Shown piece after piece: positions 24,537-31,121 of a stretch of DNA of 42,243 nucleotides; the first letter of the stretch is position 1, and each line of letters starts with the position of its first letter. Source of the stretch: Bacteroidales bacterium (GTDB lineage Bacteria > Bacteroidota > Bacteroidia > Bacteroidales > UBA12077); NCBI GenBank assembly GCA_030668615.1, contig DAOUTQ010000006.1, positions 1-42,243 on the forward strand, in the 5' to 3' direction. The position numbers and the translations under genes are program-made. The notes beneath the pieces were generated by a model, which made no database searches, was not told the origin of the DNA, and saw only the letters and a program-made list of their open reading frames with translations.

Positions 24537-25595
24537 TTATTTCAAGTAGTAATAATTGTTTTCGCCATTTTTTTGCACTCTATTTTTAAATGCTATGTTA
24601 TCATTAACATCTGTTCCTTTAAGAACTTCTATAATATCATTGATTTCATGTGATCTTTCAATATATCCCCAATGATCCCAAAGTCTTTCTCTGAATGATT
24701 CAGCTGTCTTTAACTTAGTGACATCAACAATAAATGTTTCGTCATTGAGTATAGCTCTATTGGCAGGACCTTTCTTGCCAAGACGTTTATTGAAGTTCTT
24801 TGTAAACCTTGAAATCCACAATGCATCATCGCTATGGTGTATATACATATGAGTGCGTTCAGCGAGTTTTTCAAGCTTTGTAAACGGTTGGTTTTTTTCA
24901 AACACAGTGTCTTCAACGTCGGAATGCAATAAAAGTATTTCTCCTAAAAATGGATGTATATTACGTTCCGGAATACACTCAAGCATGTGTTTCAGAACCT
25001 GATTCCCCATTGAATGAGCCGCAAGGTGAATTTTATTATTGCAATTAGCTTTTTCATGTATCCGAAATAGTTCTTCAAAAAGATCACCAAGTTTTTCATA
25101 TATTCTGGCAAGGACCATTCCTGTAATTTTCGCGTCTTTTTGATCATCTTTATAAGTCCAGATTTTATGGTTCCGTGTTGGCCATGCAATATATAAAAGA
25201 TGTTTAACTGGAGAACCATTCTTAATGAATGTGTTTTTAAGTTTAACAATATGTTCCAGATTTTTCGAAAAAGAATTTGCAAAACCATGAATAAATACAA
25301 GCACATCAGATTTTTCTTTACTATTTAGCATCTGAGAGTATAAATCATAAAACATTTTACTTGTACCTTTAAGAGAAGAAGGTTTTTCTTTTTCGTTTAG
25401 TACATCTACAATATCAGAATAGGTAGCAGGATATTGATTGTCTAATATTTCATAGGTAGCCTTTACATTGTCATCTTCGACAATACAAGACGCTACTCTG
25501 AATTTTGGCAAAGCATGTTCTCTACCCTTTTCTTTAAATCGTTCTTTTCCATTAATCTTTTCGATTTCGCGATTACAAATTAAATAAATACTCAT
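24537..25595 (-). CDS. Alpha/beta hydrolase, DUF900 family
   Basis: 352 residues. The hydrolase core begins about residue 97: VLVFIHGFANSF (oxyanion strand, HG at 103-104), LLYIAWPTRNHK, YKDDQKDAKITGM, and the nucleophile elbow AAHSMGN with Ser195. A likely acid follows in LLLHSDVEDTVF and a His in MYIHHSDDALWISR. This order matches DUF900, esterase-like proteins of unknown physiological substrate. The N-terminal 95 residues and the C-terminal 60 are not recognised. No signal peptide. The upstream TTG-N20-TACTTTTA promoter (25762-25792) would give a leader of about 160 nt. Confidence 0.88.
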   Translation of the reverse strand: MSIYLICNREIEKINGKERFKEKGREHALPKFRVASCIVEDDNVKATYEILDNQYPATYSDIVDVLNEKEKPSSLKGTSKMFYDLYSQMLNSKEKSDVLVFIHGFANSFSKNLEHIVKLKNTFIKNGSPVKHLLYIAWPTRNHKIWTYKDDQKDAKITGMVLARIYEKLGDLFEELFRIHEKANCNNKIHLAAHSMGNQVLKHMLECIPERNIHPFLGEILLLHSDVEDTVFEKNQPFTKLEKLAERTHMYIHHSDDALWISRFTKNFNKRLGKKGPANRAILNDETFIVDVTKLKTAESFRERLWDHWGYIERSHEINDIIEVLKGTDVNDNIAFKNRVQKNGENNYYYLK

Positions 25596-25761
25596 AGCAG
25601 ATAATTTTTATTAAAATTTACATAAGCATTGAATCCCACATAGGAATTATGCAGGTAAATGAGAGAACGACTAAGTTTTTTGCAATACACATACTAAGTA
25701 TTAATGCAACATTAATACTCCTTTTCAGATTCCGACATGTACGTTCTTAAGGTAAGTTGTA

Positions 25762-25792
25762 TAAAAGTATGAATATTATTCTAAAATTGCAA
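25762..25792 (-). promoter_or_regulatory. Promoter for the DUF900 hydrolase gene
   Basis: Minus strand: TTG (25790-25792), 20 bp, TACTTTTA (25762-25769). One mismatch in the -7 box, and spacing matches the phylum consensus. Confidence 0.45.
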
Positions 25793-25870
25793 AACACTGT
25801 GTTTCAGGAAAATCGGACAACAGCGTCTTTTATTTAAGAAAGAACATTAAACACAATGTCTTCATGCATA

Positions 25871-25909
25871 GATTATTCGTCCCGATAGTTATCTGGACTC
25901 AGAATGACA
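25871..25909. repeat. Relic of a Bacteroidota intergenic repeat
   Basis: Reads GATTATTCGTCCCGATAG then TTATCTGGACTCAGAATGAC. It resembles a dispersed palindrome I recall from this phylum, in which CCCGATAGC/GCTATCGGG is followed by ACTCAGAATGACA. Here the palindrome is decayed (GTTATCTGG). Confidence 0.5.
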
Positions 25910-25928
25910 GCTTGTTTTATGCAAGCAA

Positions 25929-25962
25929 TAAAAAAAGCTGCCTGAATTAACAGACAGCTTTT
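25929..25962 (-). terminator. Terminator of the alpha-oxoamine synthase/ACP cluster
   Basis: Minus-strand hairpin AAAAGCTGTCTG/CAGGCAGCTTTT with one G-U pair and a T run (CAGCTTTTTTTATT). It lies 24 bp beyond the stop at 25986. Confidence 0.8.
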
Positions 25963-25985
25963 AGTTTTATTAGAATTGTTTAATG

Positions 25986-27233
25986 TTAGTTTCCGTACAT
26001 TTCGATTATTTCCTGTTTTGTTTTTCCAAGTATATCGTACTTTTTACCTACCTTAATAAATGCATCTAAAGCTTTCTCAAGATGATGCATTTCATGTCCG
26101 GCAGAAATCTGGGTTCTTATTCGAGCAGCACCTTGTGGAACAACAGGGAAAAAGAAACCAATAGCATAAATACCCAAATCGAAAAGATCTTTTGAGAAAT
26201 CCTGTGCTAATTTTGCATTAAACAGCATTACGGGAACAATAGGAGTATCTCCATCTTTCAAAACAAAACCGGCTTCGCTTAATCCTTTACGCCAGAATTC
26301 AGTATTTACTTCCAGCTTATCGCGGCGCTCGGTACTTTGAGAAAGGATATCCAATACGCGCAATACTCCGCTAACAACAACAGGAGCAATGGTGTTTGAG
26401 AATAAATACGGACGTGCTTTCTGACGACACATTTCAACAATTTCTTTACGACCTGAAACACAACCTCCGGATGCTCCGCCAAGAGCTTTACCAAATGTTG
26501 TAGTAATAATATCGATTTTACCCATTACGCCACATTTTTCATGTGTTCCACGTCCTGTTTTACCAATAAATCCTGATGAGTGCGATTCGTCAACAAATAA
26601 CAGTGCGTCGTATTTTTCACAAAGAGCAGCCATTTCGTCAAGTTTGGCAGTATCGCCATCCATTGAATACACACCATCGTTTATTACAACCTTTAACCTT
26701 TTATCGGCATGGAGTTGTAATTTCTTTTCGAGGTGAGCCATGTCGGAATGCTTGAACGTATCGTGTTGTGCTGCACATAAACGCATACCATCAATAATTG
26801 ATGCATGTACTAATCTGTCGGAAATCATTATATCTTCGCTGGTAAGTATAGCTTCGAAAACACCTGCATTTGCATCCATGCACGATGGAAACAAAATGGT
26901 ATCTTCTGTTCCTAAAAACTCAGAAACTTTGTTTTCCAACTCACGGTGAATATCCTGAGTACCGCATATAAAACGTACAGATGACATTCCGTATCCACGT
27001 GTATCAAGACCTTCGTGTGCAGCTTTAATTACTTCAGGATGACTTGAAAGTCCGAGGTAGTTATTTGCGCATACATTAATTACTTTTTTAGGAGCAGATC
27101 CGGTTGGAAATTCGACTTCGATTTCAGCATCCTGTGAAGAATGTATAAACCGCTCTTGTTTAAACAAACCTGCGTCCTGAATTCCTTTCAATTGATTCTG
27201 ATATAATTCTTTTATTTTATTTGAATATGCCAT
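25986..27233 (-). CDS. Kbl-like alpha-oxoamine synthase, acyl-carrier-linked paralogue
   Basis: 415 residues. PLP enzyme that condenses an acyl thioester with an amino acid with loss of CO2. Conserved parts: VCANNYLGLSSHP, GMSSVRFICGTQDIH, VHASIIDGMRLC (H144 stacks on PLP), VDESHSSGFIGKTGRG, PLP lysine K249 in TTTFGKALGGASGG, RIRTQISAGH. It is clearly related to the Kbl at 16634, but LNHASI is LVHASI, FDANGGLFE is MDANAGVFE, and there is an extra C-terminal tail of about 17 residues (KYDILGKTKQEIIEMYGN). It lies at the end of a group with AcpS, an acyl-CoA/ACP synthetase and an ACP, so a longer acyl-ACP or acyl-CoA substrate is likely. It does not resemble Bacteroides serine palmitoyltransferase as I recall it. 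Substrate unproven. Confidence 0.88.
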   Translation of the reverse strand: MAYSNKIKELYQNQLKGIQDAGLFKQERFIHSSQDAEIEVEFPTGSAPKKVINVCANNYLGLSSHPEVIKAAHEGLDTRGYGMSSVRFICGTQDIHRELENKVSEFLGTEDTILFPSCMDANAGVFEAILTSEDIMISDRLVHASIIDGMRLCAAQHDTFKHSDMAHLEKKLQLHADKRLKVVINDGVYSMDGDTAKLDEMAALCEKYDALLFVDESHSSGFIGKTGRGTHEKCGVMGKIDIITTTFGKALGGASGGCVSGRKEIVEMCRQKARPYLFSNTIAPVVVSGVLRVLDILSQSTERRDKLEVNTEFWRKGLSEAGFVLKDGDTPIVPVMLFNAKLAQDFSKDLFDLGIYAIGFFFPVVPQGAARIRTQISAGHEMHHLEKALDAFIKVGKKYDILGKTKQEIIEMYGN

Positions 27234-27264
27234 AATTGTTAGGGTTTAAATGAAACAAAAAGGT

Positions 27265-27387
27265 GATATCCAAAAAGTGTAAAAGTTGTCTGTATTTCGA
27301 TAAACTCAATATGACAACTTTTTATTTTAAGAATGTCACACTGAACTGGTCGAAGTGTGAATCTGAAATATTAACTTTTTGGACATC
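27265..27387. repeat. Composite inverted-repeat element between the ACP and synthase genes
   Basis: Outer arms of 14 bp (27265-27278 and 27374-27387, core TCCAAAAAGT/ACTTTTTGGA, one mismatch) enclose a 10-bp perfect inverted pair AAAAGTTGTC/GACAACTTTT (27281-27290, 27313-27322) and a hairpin CACACT..AGTGTG (27338-27358) inside TGTCACACTGAACTGGTCG. The last part matches the common Bacteroidota intergenic element (CACTGA..GTCGAAGTG). It is non-coding and splits the lipid-like cluster, so it may affect mRNA stability or attenuate the synthase gene. Confidence 0.65.
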
Positions 27388-27394
27388 TCTAATT

Positions 27395-27637
27395 TTATAG
27401 AAATCTTTTAACTAAAACTTCAATTTTATTCACGGTATCAAAAGCTTCAGGTGAAGCATCTGCATCAGGAATAGAAATTTTATACTTGTTTTCAAGAAAT
27501 CTTTTTAAAGAAACCATTGAAAATGAATCAACAATACCACCAGAAATTAGAGGAGTTTCAAATGTTACATCGTCATTTTCTTCGTCGCAGTATTCTTCAA
27601 TAACATATTCTAGAATAACTTCTTTCATGTCTTCCAT
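27395..27637 (-). CDS. Dedicated acyl carrier protein
   Basis: 80 residues, acidic, helical. The phosphopantetheine attachment Ser is S38 in GGIVDSFSMVSL, which is divergent from the DSL(D)xVEL of fatty-acid-synthase ACP, as expected for a specialised carrier. The Ile-Pro-Asp (KISIPDADASPEAFDTVNKI) loop and helix III are normal. It is encoded between the acyl-CoA/ACP synthetase (34 bp upstream) and the alpha-oxoamine synthase, and AcpS is in the same group, so it probably carries the acyl chain used by that synthase. Cytoplasmic. Confidence 0.9.
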   Translation of the reverse strand: MEDMKEVILEYVIEEYCDEENDDVTFETPLISGGIVDSFSMVSLKRFLENKYKISIPDADASPEAFDTVNKIEVLVKRFL

Positions 27638-27671
27638 AATTCGTATTTTTTAATTTTTAATTTATTTCTGT

Positions 27672-29375
27672 CTAATCGTCTTCTAAAGTTGAAATATCGC
27701 CAACTTCTTCGCCCCATTCCTGAGCATGAAGTACACGACGCATAATCTTACCACTTCGAGTTTTTGGAAGTGAATCTCTATACTCAATTTCCTGTGGCAT
27801 TGCCAGTGGTGATAATTTTTTACGAATAAAGTTCATAATTTTTAATTCAAGATCATCGTCGGCAACAAATCCCGGTTTTAAAGTTACAAAAGCTTTAACA
27901 ACTTCCATATTTACTTCGTCGGGTTTTGCAACAACTGCTGATTCGGCTACTGCTTCGTGTTCTAGTAATGCAGATTCAACCTCAAACGGACTAATAAGGT
28001 GTCCGCCGGTATTAATTACATCATCGTCGCGGCCAATGAACCAGTAATATCCGTCCTGGTCAATATAAGCACGGTCGCCCGGCAGATACCAGCCATTCTC
28101 GAATTTTTTCTGAAAAGTTTCTTCGTTTCTCCAGTAAGTTCTCATCATTGCAGGCCAGTCTGGTTTAAATCCTATTAATCCCGGCTTACCGGTTTCGTTT
28201 ATTGGCTCAAATGTTTTAGTATCGAGGATGGTTGCTGTAATACCAGGGAAAGGTTTCCCCATTGATCCGGGTTTAATTTTCATTCCCGGATAATTGGTAA
28301 GCATCATTGATCCTGTTTCTGTTTGCCAGTATGTATCCAAAAATGCTTTTCCGAAAACTTTTTCGGACCATATTACTGCTTCGGCGTTTAAAGGTTCGCC
28401 TACACTTGCTAGGTGTCGTAATGATGAAAGATCGTATTGTTTTATAATTTCATCGCCTGCTTTCATTAATGATCTGATAGCTGTTGGAGCAGAGTACCAC
28501 ATGGTAACTTTTCTTTTTTCGATGAATTTATACCACGATTCGGCAGAGAATCCAGTATCAAGCACACATTGTGTAATACCAAGGCTCCACGGTCCGATAA
28601 TTCCGTACGATGTTCCTGTAACCCATCCCGGATCGGCGGTACACCAGTAAATATCATTATCCTGTAAATCTAAAACCCATTTTGTTGTTAAATATTGGGA
28701 GATCAGAGAATAATGGACGTGTTTAACTCCTTTTGGTTGTCCGGTTGTTCCTGAAGTATAATGAAGAACAGATGGCGATTCAGCTTTTGTAGGGAATGAT
28801 TTAAAGTTTTCAACCTGTTCGGCTTCGTCCATATTAAAAGCAATTTCGCGTTCTCTTAATGGTTTGCTTCCATCGTAATCAACCAGAATAATGTGCTTAA
28901 CGTAAGGCATTTGATCCAATATTTTTCTTACTTTAGATACGTGCTTACGTTGAGTAATAATAGCAGTTGTTTGAGCATTATCGAGTCTTACATGTAATGA
29001 GTCATCACCAAACGCAGAAAAAAGAGGCTGAGCTACAGCACCTAATTTTAATATTCCCACGAAACCAATATATAATTCAGGAATTTTATCCATAAAAAGA
29101 CAAACCCTGTCTTCTGTCTTTACTCCTAAATCTTTTAGAAATGAAGCTATTGTATTGCTTCGTAAACGAACATCATTAAAAGTGTATTGTTTTTCAACAC
29201 CGCCTAATCCTTCCCAGATTAAGGCCGGTTTATCTGCTTTTCCCATTTCACAAATTCTATCGGAACAATACCATCCGATATTAATATCATCTCCGCTTTT
29301 ATAGTCAAGCTCTTTTTCAGCAATTGACCAATCGAAGTCTTCTAATCGTTTTTCGTAGGACCCAATGTTTGACAT
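27672..29375 (-). CDS. Acyl-CoA/acyl-ACP synthetase, acetyl-CoA-synthetase-like branch
   Basis: 567 residues, ANL superfamily. It activates a carboxylic acid as acyl-AMP and transfers it to a thiol. Motifs: HYTSGTTGQPKGVKH (about 206-220, phosphate loop), WCTADPGWVTGTSYG, YWQTETGSMM, GDRAYIDQDGYYWFIGRDDD (hinge) and the catalytic lysine in LPKTRSGKIMRR (about 540). The N-terminal GWYCSDRICEMG and length fit the AcsA/medium-chain branch. The gene follows acpS by 27 bp and precedes an ACP by 34 bp, so the acceptor may be that ACP instead of CoA; this is inference from context. The chain length accepted cannot be read. Confidence 0.9.
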   Translation of the reverse strand: MSNIGSYEKRLEDFDWSIAEKELDYKSGDDINIGWYCSDRICEMGKADKPALIWEGLGGVEKQYTFNDVRLRSNTIASFLKDLGVKTEDRVCLFMDKIPELYIGFVGILKLGAVAQPLFSAFGDDSLHVRLDNAQTTAIITQRKHVSKVRKILDQMPYVKHIILVDYDGSKPLREREIAFNMDEAEQVENFKSFPTKAESPSVLHYTSGTTGQPKGVKHVHYSLISQYLTTKWVLDLQDNDIYWCTADPGWVTGTSYGIIGPWSLGITQCVLDTGFSAESWYKFIEKRKVTMWYSAPTAIRSLMKAGDEIIKQYDLSSLRHLASVGEPLNAEAVIWSEKVFGKAFLDTYWQTETGSMMLTNYPGMKIKPGSMGKPFPGITATILDTKTFEPINETGKPGLIGFKPDWPAMMRTYWRNEETFQKKFENGWYLPGDRAYIDQDGYYWFIGRDDDVINTGGHLISPFEVESALLEHEAVAESAVVAKPDEVNMEVVKAFVTLKPGFVADDDLELKIMNFIRKKLSPLAMPQEIEYRDSLPKTRSGKIMRRVLHAQEWGEEVGDISTLEDD

Positions 29376-29402
29376 AAGATAAAAAAGTTTAATTTTTAGT
29401 AT

Positions 29403-29783
29403 TTAGTTATTATTATTAATAATTACGAATGCATTTGCCAGATCTTTAGTATGACTCATTGATAAATGTATGGCAGTTACGCCTAATTTATCTGCAATTT
29501 GTTTAGCCATACCTGATAATTTAATTTCAGGCTTCCCTAAATCATTATTTATTATATTAATATCTTTAAAAGTGATTCCGTCTCTCCAGCCGGTACCAAG
29601 CGCTTTTAAAAATGCTTCTTTTGCAGCATAACGTGCGGCAAATCTCTGAGCTTTATTTTTAAACTGATTACAGTAGCTAATTTCGTTATCGGTAAATATA
29701 CCTCCAATTAATGATGGTTGCTTTTCTATTTTAGTTTTCATCCTTTCAACTTCGAAGATATCTGTTCCTATTCCAATTATCAA
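29403..29783 (-). CDS. acpS: Holo-[acyl-carrier-protein] synthase
   Basis: 126 residues. It transfers 4'-phosphopantetheine from CoA to apo-ACP. Family motifs are present: GIGTDIFEVERM (metal Asp), QRFAARYAAKEAFLKALGTG (Glu of the KEA box) and SMSHTKDLANAFVI. The start is TTG at 29781-29783: no ATG exists before the in-frame TAA upstream, and the conserved IIGIGTD begins right after it. It is the first gene of the minus-strand group with the synthetase, ACP and alpha-oxoamine synthase. As no other AcpS is in view, it could also serve the primary fatty-acid ACP. Confidence 0.93.
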   Translation of the reverse strand: MIIGIGTDIFEVERMKTKIEKQPSLIGGIFTDNEISYCNQFKNKAQRFAARYAAKEAFLKALGTGWRDGITFKDINIINNDLGKPEIKLSGMAKQIADKLGVTAIHLSMSHTKDLANAFVIINNNN

Positions 29784-30148
29784 AACTGCAGTAATTTTAT
29801 GTCTGTAATCCTTTTATACCGGCTCTTTTTTCTGTTAAAAGCATGGTAAAGTAGGGTGTATTTTTGGCAATAAATATGTTTTATAACACATCGCTTAAAA
29901 TTTTGTGAAAGGAGTACTGTTATTCAGCTTCAGAAAAAATAACAATAGTAGTTTATAATGATTTTATAAAAAATTAAAGTGGTGTTTTGCTACGGTTGCA
30001 TTTAAGTAGAGCACAAGCTTTAGGTCAGTAAATCAGTGCAATATAGAATGCGCTCAAAAAAATGTTTATTTTTTTTATAGAACAGTTTGTTTATTCATAA
30101 AAAGCTTTTATTTTTGCCACTCAATTCACTATTTGTGTTTTTAAAAAT
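29784..30148. other. 365-bp intergenic region before tRNA-Asn
   Basis: AT-rich. It contains the tRNA promoter (30087-30116). I see no coding frame, repeat or clear promoter for acpS; a TACTTTAC on the minus strand is only a weak match. Confidence 0.6.
30087..30116 (+). promoter_or_regulatory. tRNA-Asn promoter, full Bacteroidota consensus
   Basis: TTG (30087-30089), 19 bp, TATTTTTG (30109-30116). Both elements and spacing match the phylum consensus. It lies 32 bp before the mature tRNA start and is the best promoter in the window. Confidence 0.75.
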
Positions 30149-30222
30149 TCCTCAGTAGCTCAGTTGGTTAGAGCACCTGACTGTTAATCAGGGGGTCGTA
30201 GGTTCAAGTCCTACCTGGGGAG
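30149..30222 (+). tRNA. tRNA-Asn (anticodon GTT)
   Basis: 74 nt. The acceptor stem TCCTCAG/CTGGGGA pairs with one G-T. The D arm (GCTC..GAGC), anticodon arm CCTGA-CTGTTAA-TCAGG (GTT at positions 34-36) and T arm (GTAGG-TTCAAGT-CCTAC) all fold. The discriminator base is G, as for Asn. CCA is not encoded in full. Confidence 0.97.
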
Positions 30223-30223
30223 C

Positions 30224-30260
30224 AAAAAACCTTCAGAATTTCTGAAGGTTTTTTTGTTTT
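30224..30260. terminator. Bidirectional terminator after tRNA-Asn and the SiaC operon
   Basis: The stem AAAAACCTTCAGA/TCTGAAGGTTTTT is followed by TTGTTTTT. It lies 2 nt after the tRNA and 26 bp past the end of the minus-strand siaC-like gene. Confidence 0.85.
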
Positions 30261-30286
30261 TATGAGTTTCTTGAAGATACTTTTAT

Positions 30287-30673
30287 TTAGTAGTCTTCGA
30301 TTATTTTATATTCAAAAGGAATTTTTATCATTTCTTCATATTCCTGACCAGTGTCTAGCATGTCATCATCTACTTCAAGGTAGTTCCAGAATATTTTCAC
30401 TTTTTTATTTTTTGCAGTAATAATTTGTTCGAGCATATAGAATATCTCTAGAAGTATGGTTGAGGTTGCAGAATTAAAATATTCAAAACGAAATTCAAAT
30501 ATAGATTCTTCATTTGGTTCTTTTATATATTCTTCAAGCCAGTAAATAACAGGATTGTAAAACTTTTTTACTTCTTCTGGAAACGATTTGCCAAATATTA
30601 AGAATTTACCATTTTCTTTATCGAAATTTATTCCTGGTGATTCTTCGGTAGCTGCTATTTGTAAAGGTTCCAT
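30287..30673 (-). CDS. SiaC-family (DUF1987) regulatory phosphoprotein, copy 1
   Basis: 128 residues. SiaC proteins are small STAS-like adaptors that are phosphorylated by a SiaB-type kinase and dephosphorylated by a PP2C phosphatase; in Pseudomonas the target is a diguanylate cyclase. Family marks here: SPGINFDKENGKFLIFGKSFPEE, FYNPVIYWLEEYI and FEYFNSATSTILLEI. The YFNSATS segment (S68) aligns with the phosphorylated Thr of Pseudomonas SiaC as I recall it. It is the last gene of a minus-strand operon with a paralogue (53 bp upstream) and a PP2C phosphatase-receiver protein. Its binding target is unknown. Confidence 0.88.
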   Translation of the reverse strand: MEPLQIAATEESPGINFDKENGKFLIFGKSFPEEVKKFYNPVIYWLEEYIKEPNEESIFEFRFEYFNSATSTILLEIFYMLEQIITAKNKKVKIFWNYLEVDDDMLDTGQEYEEMIKIPFEYKIIEDY

Positions 30674-30725
30674 AAATGAATTTTTTCGATGTTCTGTAAA
30701 TTATGATGCGAATTATAAATCTTTA

Positions 30726-31112
30726 TTAATCGAAATCTTCCAAAGCATTATATTCAAAAGGCAAGCTTACCAATTCAGAATATTCTTCTCCTGCTTCTAA
30801 CATGTCTTCATCTATTGTTAGATGATTCCATATTATTGTAATTTTTTTACCGTTTTTATAAATACTATCTAATATATTCAATATTTCCAGAATAATTAAA
30901 GAGGATGAAGAATTGAAATATTCCAATTTAAACTCAAAAAGAGTCTCTTCATTTGGATTTTGAGCATATTCCTCAAGCCATGCATATACCGGAGTATAAA
31001 AAACTCTACTTTCTTCAGGGAATGATCTTCCTGTAATTTCAAATTTGCCTGATTCTTTATTAAGATATATTTTTGGTGTAGAATCAGTTACTACAATATT
31101 TAGTGGATCCAT
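30726..31112 (-). CDS. SiaC-family (DUF1987) regulatory phosphoprotein, copy 2
   Basis: 128 residues, same length as copy 1 and clearly a tandem paralogue: STPKIYLNKESGKFEITGRS, FPEESRVFYTPVYAWLEEYA and EYFNSSSSLIILEILNIL, with S68 in the predicted phospho-loop. It begins 9 bp after the phosphatase gene stop, indicating co-transcription with it. Copy 1 carries SATS and this copy SSSS in the loop, and the last helix (EYNALEDFD against EYKIIEDY) also differs, so the two may have different partners. The signalling role follows from family knowledge and context only. Confidence 0.88.
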   Translation of the reverse strand: MDPLNIVVTDSTPKIYLNKESGKFEITGRSFPEESRVFYTPVYAWLEEYAQNPNEETLFEFKLEYFNSSSSLIILEILNILDSIYKNGKKITIIWNHLTIDEDMLEAGEEYSELVSLPFEYNALEDFD

Positions 31113-31121
31113 AGGTTTTGT

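Larger units (their letters stand above)
25596..25985. other. 390-bp intergenic region with promoter, repeat relic and terminator
   Basis: Contains, from left to right, about 165 bp of leader with no clear frame, a promoter-like pair on the minus strand (25762-25792), a degenerate palindromic repeat (25871-25909) and the terminator of the alpha-oxoamine synthase gene (25929-25962). Nothing else stands out. Confidence 0.6.

Noticed and set aside
25986-27233. Serine palmitoyltransferase identity
   Set aside because: The sequence lacks the Bacteroides SPT N-terminal pattern as I recall it and is much closer to Kbl; a more general synthase name was used.
27265-27387. Insertion sequence
   Set aside because: Inverted arms are present, but the element is 123 bp with no transposase frame.
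28294-28650. 118-codon open frame on the plus strand inside the acyl synthetase gene
   Set aside because: Antisense to catalytic motifs of the synthetase; its Cys/His-rich look comes from reverse reading.
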